DNA of 60,000 nucleotides. Source: Takakia lepidozioides. Taxonomy: Eukaryota > Streptophyta > Takakiopsida > Takakiales > Takakiaceae. Position 1 is the stretch's first letter; each line of letters starts with the position of its first letter. The stretch lies in the NCBI GenBank assembly GCA_030704615.1, contig CM060731.1:73886756-73946755 (forward strand), written 5' to 3'. Shown here one piece after another: positions 52,009 through 60,000 of this stretch. The notes under the pieces were generated by a model. It was given only the letters and a program-made list of their open reading frames with translations, ran no database searches and was not told where the DNA came from. Made by a program: the position numbers and the translations under genes.

Positions 52009-53369
52009 CGCAAGAGTTCTACAGGACTTGCACGGGAGAAATAGAGAGAAATTGTAATGAGATATGATACCTTACAACGTCCGCGGGAAGCTCAAAGAGC
52101 TTATAGGACAAGGGAAAGCATGAAACAAGAAAGTAAACAAATTTTTGTTTCTTCCCTGAGAGGGAGCCTAGCTGTGCACGTGAGCCTGTACGTTACCGAT
52201 GTCTTGAAGATCCCATAAAAAGCTTACGCATCCACATCCTTGTGCACACTCGGTCTTCCTTGATGTACACAGCAATATTATTCATCAGGAAAGCTTTGAT
52301 TTGGAGAAGGGAGCATGCGGATCATGTGACTTGAGATCCTGGTTCGTCGTGCAGCCAAGAGGCAAATCTGCACTTACCCTTCATAAATCGCTTCACCCAT
52401 GAATAAGACCTGAAGATTTCAAAGTACTTGAAATCTTAGGGTGGGGGGGAATTCCATTGAAATGCCCAATAGAGATCGTTGCCGGGAGGAGGGAGGGGAC
52501 CGATGATAAAATCAAAGGAGTTGATCATATTGGTCCTGAATTTCATACACTCATCATCGTCAATTCTGAGATCTGAAAAGGCAGAGCGGAAAATATCTGA
52601 GAGAAACTCCAGCTCTGTAGCTACGCTTGGTGAGAAACTACATATGCCGATCTGTTGTAAGTATAAACCTCTACCACATTCTTTCATAACAGATTTATGC
52701 TGTCTGAAGTGCAGCCTCGTGAATTGTTCCAAATGCAGCTCTATGTGCTGGCCTGCGTGACTGCGTCTGCATGGAGGTGGGCCCATCTTCTCTAGTACGA
52801 GAACGGTCAGACTTCTTCTTCAAGTGTGCGGTCAAAGAGTTTGTGTGTCGATCAGCAGGCAGCCAATGCCCTGCGATTCCCGAGACCAAAGCCACATGGC
52901 CTTACGCAGCGATCCCAAGTGTAAAGCAAAACGATACCGTGCCACACTAGTGCCTACATTAGCGCCAAATTAGTCCTATTTAGCGCCTGCATCAGTAAAA
53001 TGCAGCCCTAGTTTTATTAGAAGAAAGTTGGCCTAAGTAGTGGGAGGATGACATGACCAAGTGAAGAGGCGTGTGGAAAGGTGGGGAAGGACACATGGAT
53101 GAGAGCACTTAAAATGATGAAATCCTGTACAGCTGCTGCTGGGTCCTAGTATAAATATCCTTGAAAAATCAAACGGATTTTGCTCATTGAGTGCCAATGT
53201 GTCCATCTTTGAGAGGCTTAACATGTTAAGGTGGGGCTTCAGATGGCCTCAGATGACCCACGGTGGCTTCATATTTAGGGAGGAAAATGACTAGCTCCAA
53301 AGAATTGAGGTAAGATTTGTATATGTTGCTTATTGTATCGATGAAAAGAGTATTAGACTTGAAGGTTGT
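52009..53369. other. 5' flank of the MATE gene; unidentified frames
   Basis: A 116-residue minus frame (52786-52436) and a 93-residue plus frame overlap. The minus one ends in IIGPLPPPGNDLYWAFQW but matches no family I know. The segment should hold the MATE promoter. Confidence 0.4.
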
Positions 53370-53735
53370 TGGGTCTGGCTCTGCGAAAATGTCGTTACTT
53401 TGTTTGTGTTATAGGAGCTAAAGGCCATTTATTGTTGAAAGTAAGCCTATGTTTCACATAATTCTTCTTATTGTGAGTCCTAGCTTTGTGGAAGTTTTTC
53501 CCGAACAAGGTTGCGGTGAGATCCAAGATAATTGCTTCAGGTTGGGTCTCGCTCTGCGCAAATGTCGTTATTTTGTTTGTGTTATATGGGGGACTTCGGA
53601 ACTAAAGGCCATTTATTGTTGAATGTAAGTCTATGTTTCACTCAATTCTTGTTATTGTAAGTCCTAACCTTGTGGAAGTAATTCCCGAACAAGGTTGTGG
53701 TGAAATCCAAGATAGTTGCTTTAGGTCCAATGTTC
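53370..53735 (+). repeat. Tandem duplication, ~180-bp unit, two copies
   Basis: Both halves contain GGGTCT.GCTCTGCG.AAATGTCGTTA, GGCCATTTATTGTTGAA, TATGTTTCAC.CAATTCTT, GTGGAAGT..TTCCCGAACAAGG and ATCCAAGATA.TTGCTT in the same order (about 53370-53550 and 53551-53735). Confidence 0.85.
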
Positions 53736-54515
53736 CAAAGAATGACGAAGAACTTCTTAAGAACCCAATTCAAAAAATCTCATATACCGCGTCGTAGTGC
53801 TAGCTTGAATCTTCTAGTAGAGATACAAAGTTGAGGTGTGGGAGGGGATCTTGGAACAATCTAGATGCCTCACAAATGAACCCGACATTCAAAACCATGA
53901 CATAATATCCCAAATGACATCTATAGGGACCCTCTAGAAGTCCAAAGAATTCATCACGATTGACAGTTTTGAAAAAGTTGTATGGTGGATAAATCATATC
54001 ATCATACCTATTTAAAACAAAAAAAAATAAAAATTTCAGATTGTGCTAACTGAAAGCATGAAGAAGATTACCAACTTTGGTGAAATTTGCGACATATGAG
54101 GAATCTCTTGATCCTTATCATCCTCACGTTCTTGTTGTGTACCACCCTTGGGCCTCTGCATGTAAGCCTCCAAATTGTAACCTCAACTAGCCAATCAAAG
54201 TTCTTGCATGTTCGATGTTGGGGAGGTAACTTTCATTGTCTCTTTATTGCCTATATTTTTGTGCGAGTGCATATCACTCCATCCGTCTTAGATTCATGGA
54301 TCTATCTACTTAAAGGCCTTCGTTGTGATATTATTTTTGGCTGCAACAATTGCCATCGCCAACCCATCACGGTTCCTTTCTTCCTATGGTGTTTCAGCAT
54401 CGTATCTTATCTTTGTTTGTGAAATGGCCTTCATGATGTCCGCCTACATGCGAATCAAACAATTGTCATAAGCATTCACTTATGCACCAACTTATATAAT
54501 TCCAAAGAACAAGTA
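53736..54515. other. Unassigned sequence next to the Gypsy element
   Basis: A minus frame at 53997-53800 (GLLEGPYRCHLGYYVMVLN) looks protein-like but is not recognised. No other feature. Confidence 0.4.
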
Positions 54516-55121
54516 ATGTAGCTGTCTCGGACATAGCCCAGAGGAACTTACCAGGAATAAATACCAAAAGTTACCATATTATCAAAAATTACCGTGATCT
54601 ATCATGATTGACCATAAATTACCATTAGTTATCAAGTTACCGGGAGTTTACCAAATTATCGAGAATAATTTGGGAAACTGCTTAGGAAGTTTCCTTTGGA
54701 AGAAACTTTTCCATCAAGAAACCTCATTTGGAGAAGCCTCTTAGGGAACCTCCTAGTAGCCAGTATATATAGGATGCAAAACTGGACACTCTTCAGTCTT
54801 GTCAATACAAGTTCAAGCTACTCTTGTTCCCAGTCCCAGTACTCCAATCCAACTTCCAGTACTCTAGTCCAGTTTCCAGTATCTGGTACCCCAGTCCAGT
54901 TTCCAGCATTCATGTATTCAAGTCGAGTTCCAGTACCTTGTACTCTTGTCCATTATTATAAAGATCATCTTGATTCATGTTTACCCACCATGCATTCGGC
55001 CATGCCGATCTTGACTTTTTGTCTAGTCTTGTACCTCTACTCTGATCTCTTCTTTGTGTCCAGTCAAGTTCTCGTTCTTGACAGTTTGACGAGACTAAAG
55101 TTTGTTTCTTAGTTAGTTAAG

Positions 55122-55571
55122 ATGGAAGGCACATTTGCGAAAATGGTCGCTACATTGCAAAGTCTTCAGCTCCAGATACAAGAACTTCGTACCGCTACCG
55201 TCCAATTGCAAGCTGATCAGTCTCAAGATCTTGACAACGCTCTCCACAATTTGCAACAACAAATTTCAGAGTTAAAGGAGTCGAACAATGGATCTTCAAC
55301 CATACGAGTCCCTATGGCAACAGCTTCTACTGCAACGGTTCTTTTTCAACAGTTTACGAGAGAACCAAAGATCAGCATGCCCGAAAAATTTGATGGGACG
55401 AGATCAAGATTTCGCGGTTTTGTTCAACAAGTACGACTGTTCCTACGACTACATCCACAACGCTACACCGATGAACGTATTCAAGTGGGCTTCGTAGGCA
55501 CCCTTCTATCAGATACTGCCTTATCTTGGTTTGCACCGCTATTAGAAAAAAAATTCGCATTTACTATATAA
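55122..55571 (+). pseudogene. Gypsy gag, 5' part
   Basis: 149 residues remain open: an N-terminal coiled coil of about 60 residues followed by the retrotransposon gag/capsid domain. The end KKFAFTI is out of frame because of the A8 tract. A functional product would form the particle shell. Confidence 0.8.
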
Positions 55572-55630
55572 TTTTGAAGCATTCATGTCCAAGTTCACTG
55601 CAACGTTTGGAAAAAATGATAGAGAGAAAG

Positions 55631-57350
55631 TGTAACACCAGGATCTACACAAACTAGAATAGAAGTACTTCTCAATTTTTTCCCAAAACAACTTGATGCC
55701 TTCTAGGCTTTCATTACAGGTTTATATACCCTTTACAATATACTTATTTTAAAGGTTTGACTTGAGAGCCTCAAATCAAAGCTTCATAAAGTCAACCTTC
55801 CCAGGTTTTACATATTCTCCATAATATGATTTTATCAAAGATACTTCCTAAAGTCAACCTTCCTAGGTTTGACATATTCTTCAAAATATGACTTTATCAA
55901 AGAATTGACCTACTCTCCATAATATGAATATCTTAGAGGTTTGACTTGAGAGCCTCAAGTCAAACTTCCTTAAGTCAAACTTCTTCAGATACTTCTTAAT
56001 TATTCTGGAAACTTCTAGAGAATTTTCATCCTCTATCTAGAACCTTCTAGATTCTACCCTGTTATAATCCTCCCCTCTTTCAAGAAGCAACGTCATCGTT
56101 GTTCGAATTTTCGAAAGCTTGAATTGCCAAGTGAGCATTCGCAAGATTTTGCACTGGTTCCCAAGTAGCTTCATGTAATGGAAATTCTTTCCATAAAACC
56201 AAATACTCCAACACCTCATGTCGCCCTTGTTTGTATGTGCGTTTTTTCATAACACGGTCGACCTCCCACTCTTCATTTCCGTCTATCAACTCTGGTAAAG
56301 GTTGTGGTTCTTGATTATCTTTGAATATTGATGGTCGAGGTTGTAACGGCGTAGTAGAGAAATGTGAAACATCAGGTGGAGTTTTCGTGATCCAATGATG
56401 TGTAAGTTGGTTGTATACAACCACACTTGATCCCCAACTGCAAACTCCTCATCTCGTCGACGTGCATTTGCATACTGTTTGTGGTGTTTGTTTTCTAAAA
56501 TTAATGTATACCATCTCTATTCTCTTATCCTAATACAGTATGTAAATAGTGCAATCCCAAACCATCCCGTACGTGGTTATTGGTAAAAAAAGGGACGTTT
56601 GAACTCATGACAAAGTTCATGAATTTTACTCCAAATTCTGCAACTAAAAATCTTACAAGATGATGGTTGTCGATGACGCGCACATTGATACTAAATACAT
56701 TTGGCGGTGAAAAGTGTCTATCTCGATCCATGAACTATGTATATACACATATATATACCTTCCAATTTTTAATTATAGGAAAGACGACAGGTCATGGGTT
56801 TTGTAACACTTCTTGATATTGGTCATTTCCAAATCTCTGTACTATCATATCTCTAATTTCTGCTTTACGACGACATATAATTTTAAACTCACACTCCGAA
56901 GGAAAATCACAGAAAGGAGGTTGATATAAGTCCAGAAAATTTTTATACTATCGTTATGACGCACCATCACTACTATCTATTCAACAAAAAAATATTAACA
57001 ACAAAAATCTATAAAAATATATATATATATATATCTTAATTGAATCATCCTAAAGAATGTATTCACTCCTAGCTTTAAGAAAGACTAGGCTCTGATACCA
57101 TTGTAATACCCATGATCTACACAAACTAGAATAGAAGTACTTCTCAACTTTTTCCCAAAACAACTCGATGCCTTCTAGGCTTTCATTGCATGTTTATATA
57201 CCCTTCACAATATGATTATTTTAAAGGTTTGACTTGAGAGCCTCAAGTCAAAGCTTTCTAAAGTCAACCTTCGTAGGTTTGACATATTCTCCACAATATG
57301 ACTTTATCAAAGATACTTTTTAAAGTCAACCTTCTTAGGTTTGACATATC
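55631..57350 (-). mobile_element. Nested chromovirus LTR retrotransposon, internally deleted
   Basis: Direct repeats at 55631-56066 and 57102-57350 are its LTRs; both begin (plus strand) TGTAAYACC..GATCTACAC. Read on the minus strand, the right copy is the 5' LTR and is followed at 57088-57100 by TGGTATCAGAGCC, the initiator-Met tRNA primer-binding site. A purine tract GAAAGAGGGGAGGAT (56067-56082) precedes the 3' LTR. The 1-kb interior keeps only the integrase C-terminal end (ANARRRDEEFAVGDQVWLY, about 56420-56480) and a chromodomain (56290-56110). Gag, protease and reverse transcriptase are gone. The 5' LTR lacks about 180 bp at its outer end, so the right target duplication is lost. Confidence 0.85.
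56080..56424 (-). pseudogene. Integrase C-terminal chromodomain of the nested chromovirus
   Basis: The frame contains EWEVDRVMKKRTYKQG, EYLVLWKEFPLHEATWEP and AFEN, a standard chromodomain that steers chromovirus integration to modified chromatin. It is out of frame with the upstream integrase piece (VGDQVWLYTTNL), so the protein is broken. Confidence 0.8.
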
Positions 57351-57870
57351 TCTGATTTAGACCGGTGTACTTGGTGGTTCTTGTACACATTACCCTTCTG
57401 TTTTTAGTTTTATGTTTGATTTACTAACACCTTGGTCTGAGCATGACAAAAGGTTATCAAATATGTTCCTGCAGATTGATGCTGTCCGATTCAAGCCATT
57501 GACGCCATAAGAAAAACAAAGATGGCGCTCGAATGGATTATACCTCTATTGCGGAGAAGAAGATCACATAGCATTAAACTGCCCCAACAAGAGAAGATTC
57601 AAAGCTCAGGCCGCAACTCAAGTGTTCGATATGAAGAGGTCGGAAAACGAAGATGTCCAGTCACAATATGAACCACGCGACTGGACACCACAAATTCCTT
57701 ACCGTAAAAAGGTCTTTTTCTACCTCCAGACCTTGCACCTTGCTTTATAGTTCCGATAAAAATCAGAGTGCAAAATCGAGATATCTCTGTAGAAGCACTT
57801 TTGGACTAAGGGACTTCAGCTTGTTTTATGGACAAAAAACTTTGCGAAGCAACACAATTTAACGCTAGTA

Positions 57871-58310
57871 AAGAAGAAAGGATGTGAAGAAAGAAAGAAA
57901 CCAAGAAAAGCACTTCCCCGTCTTCCACCCTCATATGTTTTTGAGCAGGGAGCCACTTCACACTTTCTACTACACATGTTGGAGATCGCTATCTATGAAA
58001 TGATGCAATGGATACGGAAAGCTAAAGATTTGCAAAACATGGTTTTTTTCGTAGGTGACGGTGGTATAACGAACTACCTGTATATCCTTTGGCAGACAAA
58101 GAGAATGTACTCACGAGACTTCGTGACCTTAAGACTTGGCCACAGACAAGCGCCTGTTGGGCGAGAAAAGAGACTAGATGAAATGAAATTTTCCCCTTGG
58201 ATACACAAGGCACGACAAACACTTTTTTCTAAAAAACTAGCAAGATGGACTTTTTTCATTGCCACATATCTATGATCCAACATGCAGATCTAAGAATTCG
58301 TATGCACACA
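57871..58310. other. Unassigned sequence after the Gypsy remnant
   Basis: A plus frame at 57976-58275 has no motif I recognise; it may be eroded pol sequence of the outer element. Confidence 0.35.
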
Positions 58311-58314
58311 TAGG

Positions 58315-58556
58315 GATTCAAATAGCATTTTTTTCAAATAGTTGGAGGGCCTCCATCCCACACCCATGATGGACATATCCTGCTATCATTGCAGTCCAAG
58401 AGACCACATCTCCTTCAGTATTTTTCAGTCTTGCATATTGTCAAACACTTGACGTGCATCCTTTACGCACCCACATTTGGTATACATGTTAACAATGGTA
58501 TTCTCTAACTTAACACCTGAAGCGATACAACAGCGTACTTTCCCAGCCTGCTAACA
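58315..58556 (-). pseudogene. PPR gene fragment, frameshifted
   Basis: Minus-strand pieces NMYTKCGCVKDARQVFDNM and GDVVSWTAMIAGYVHHGCGM plus EALQLFEK are neighbouring PPR repeats. A stop and a frame change lie between them, and the second piece ends at a stop (NAI then TGA, about 58325). It resembles the PPR gene at the left edge but is clearly dead. Confidence 0.82.
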
Positions 58557-58665
58557 AGGAACAACTTCTGATAATGAGTCCATCACTTTGCAGGAGAGCA
58601 GAAATAGTTAATCTAAAACAACTGGAGGTACAATCCAGTCCACAAAATACTCCTTACAGCTTCAG

Positions 58666-59191
58666 TTACAATCCCTTCTTGACAAGTTCCTTCATGGTGA
58701 TGCTCACCTTCTCAAACCTGTTGTCCCACCAGCGTGATGGATCTGAGAATGTCAACTGCCACAGCTGTTCAATTCTCATTTCTTGACCTGTGTGCAAAAA
58801 ATGCACGGATATGATTGCTTTGCCAGCTTCCTGAATCCCCCGTGCTACTGTTTGGATAACATTTGGAACATGCCTCATGCACACAATAAACATACAAACA
58901 ACCCTAAATTACACATGTTGGGAAGATATTGAAGGAGCTTATATGGTGGCCCAAAGCTAGGGCTGATTGTGGTGATACTCAACTTCCTACGCAGCCTGCA
59001 TCTGACCATACTATGTGCTTTGAAGATAATCTGTCATCCCACCAGAATATGGGCTCCCGCGTTGAACCTTCAATAGTCAATTTCTTGACCTCTTTCGCTG
59101 CAAGAAACCAGGGGTCATCGCAAAGCGAATGCCCCCTCCATAGAAGATGCTTCTTTGGGATGTAATTGCTAGCTAAGTACACATGAGACAT
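58666..59191 (-). pseudogene. Possible OSB-like (organellar ssDNA-binding) fragments
   Basis: Two minus frames carry tryptophan-rich words like the PDF motif of plant organellar single-stranded DNA-binding proteins: QLWQLTFSDPSRWWDNRFEK (58893-58666) and EPIFWWDDRLSSK (59191-58979). The known motif has an LW..FF..P..WWDNR..K pattern. The rest of each frame does not extend the match, and no OB-fold is visible. It may be exons of one gene or relics. I hold this loosely. Confidence 0.35.
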
Positions 59192-59289
59192 TAAAACTGT
59201 TCTTCAAACTCCTGCATTCTTATTCAACTGCACATCTGTGAGCGAGAATGTTGCCAGTTGCACCGGTGTAGTTGCATCCGATTCATTCA

Positions 59290-60000
59290 AAGTGGGGTAT
59301 CTGGGAATTGAAAACTGGGCCACACTTGGTGGGAGAGGGCCTATAAAATTATCATGAAAGTGTGCCATGTCAAGTTGTGCCCAACCAAAGGGAGACCAGA
59401 CTCTGTGATTTCATCGATGACTTTCCGGAGGAAGCCACCAGCCTCTGATATGCGCATCTCCAGTGCATTTCTCTCCTCCTGCTCCAACTCCTCTTGTAGC
59501 TTGGCCCTGTCCTCTTTGGAATTCATGAGGATGATACGCATCTGACTCCGCTCCACTGTACCCTGCTTGTCTATCAGCACCCCCACTAAGTCTGGAAAGT
59601 GCTGGCGCAAAACCTGCTTAACGAGATGTGATTTGTGGAGGTTCAGGTCCAGCACAAGCGACCACCTAGCCCTGCTCCGACAGCCACCTCCTCCTTTGCA
59701 ATTGCCAGGCCTGCGTTGTTGACTACAATGGGGTTGACTGCAGCAATTTCCCTCCCCTGCTGCCGGTCGACTGCCACTTCTGTTGGGTACTAAGCAGTCT
59801 ATCACGCCACTGACCTACTTGGACTCGAATCTTTTCCATAAACATCACATGATCCCCAGATCTCGATGAAATGCCCTCATATATACATGTATTGAAATCA
59901 AAGTTATGCTTTGTACTTTTTACCAGCTGGGTCCCACTTGAACGGGCAAACCCCACTTTGCCACACTGCGAACTTCTGAGCAGAGTACTTCAGATTCTGG
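59290..60000 (-). pseudogene. PARN-like poly(A)-specific ribonuclease, broken partial copy
   Basis: Minus-strand pieces line up in order with plant PARN/CAF1-family deadenylases: KFAVWQSGVCPFKWDPA at the right edge, FDFNTCIYEGISSRSG (about 59905), SHLVKQVLRQHFPDLVGVLI (about 59620), GFLRKVIDEITESGLPLVGH and HDNFIGPLPPSVAQF (about 59300-59350). Active PARN trims mRNA poly(A) tails with a DEDD catalytic core. Here frames change twice: between FKWDP and FDFN, where about 30 residues of the family are also missing, and between VGHN and HDNF. The 5' part lies beyond the window. These breaks and the missing 3' exons point to a pseudogene; a sequencing error at one break is possible. Confidence 0.72.

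Larger units (their letters stand above)
54516..57870 (+). mobile_element. Decayed Ty3/Gypsy retrotransposon (outer element)
   Basis: A likely LTR/leader (about 54518-55105, starting TGTAGCTGTCTCGGAC) is followed by gag from ATG 55122: a coiled coil (LQSLQLQIQELRTA), then the capsid-type PEKFDGTRSRFRGFVQQVR and TALSWFAPLLEK. An A8 run near 55546-55553 shifts the frame; one A fewer would restore register with NFEAFMSKFTATFG up to 55630. After the nested element, coding resumes at about 57535 with a zinc-knuckle-like LYLYCGEEDHIALNC, where Tyr stands in place of the first Cys. A protease follows whose active-site region reads ALLD, stop, GTSACFMD (near 57808). Reverse transcriptase and later parts are missing. 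Dead copy. Confidence 0.8.

Overview
The window looks like nuclear DNA of a land plant with a large, repeat-rich genome. Genes have several short exons with GT-AG introns and are far apart. There are organelle-type PPR repeat sequences, a GMC oxidoreductase of the HOTHEAD type, a MATE transporter and a glycoside hydrolase family 1 gene. The PPR style and the load of tRNA-derived SINEs, satellites and nested transposons suggest a seedless plant (fern, lycophyte or moss). That placement is inference and I cannot name the species. | Layout: (1) 1-438, 5' part of a PPR gene on the minus strand, running off the left edge. (2) 4070-6438, a six-exon plus-strand gene for a 268-residue, probably plastid, membrane protein of unknown function; its exon phases close. 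(3) 9924-14357, a GH1 beta-glucosidase pseudogene on the plus strand. Eight exons are recognisable, exon 2 has a 19-bp deletion, exon 4 lacks splice sites, and all 3' exons including the nucleophile region are missing. (4) 14.5-18.2 kb, a field of short palindromic TACCAG repeats. (5) 18257-21278, an intact four-exon HOTHEAD-like GMC oxidoreductase on the minus strand. (6) 21.3-24 kb, unidentified degenerate sequence. (7) 23995-25130, a duplicated piece of the GH1 locus that keeps an intact exon 2. (8) 25.35-26.03 kb, a PPR relic. (9) 26.2-29.2 kb, a minus-strand LTR retrotransposon gag region split by an 829-bp CACTA-like element. (10) 31.4-46.15 kb, a repeat complex. It holds a CACTA-like terminus, a possible 13.7-kb Mutator-like element with GCGACCGCC palindrome arrays, a 5'-truncated LINE, and long ~120-bp satellite arrays. 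The satellite contains two oppositely oriented ~100-bp insertions with their own target duplications. (11) 47.5 kb, a 63-bp minisatellite. (12) 49072-52008, an intact seven-exon MATE transporter on the minus strand. (13) 54.5-57.9 kb, a decayed Ty3/Gypsy element split by an internally deleted chromovirus. (14) 58.3-60 kb, broken PPR, possible OSB-like and PARN gene pieces, all on the minus strand. | The three genes that read intact (membrane protein, GMC oxidoreductase, MATE) have no visible functional link; they are ordinary dispersed plant genes. The window is mainly informative as a record of gene decay, segmental duplication and nested transposition. The least familiar items are the ~100-bp pyrimidine-tailed insertions in the satellite, the GCGACCGCC array element, and the unknown membrane protein.
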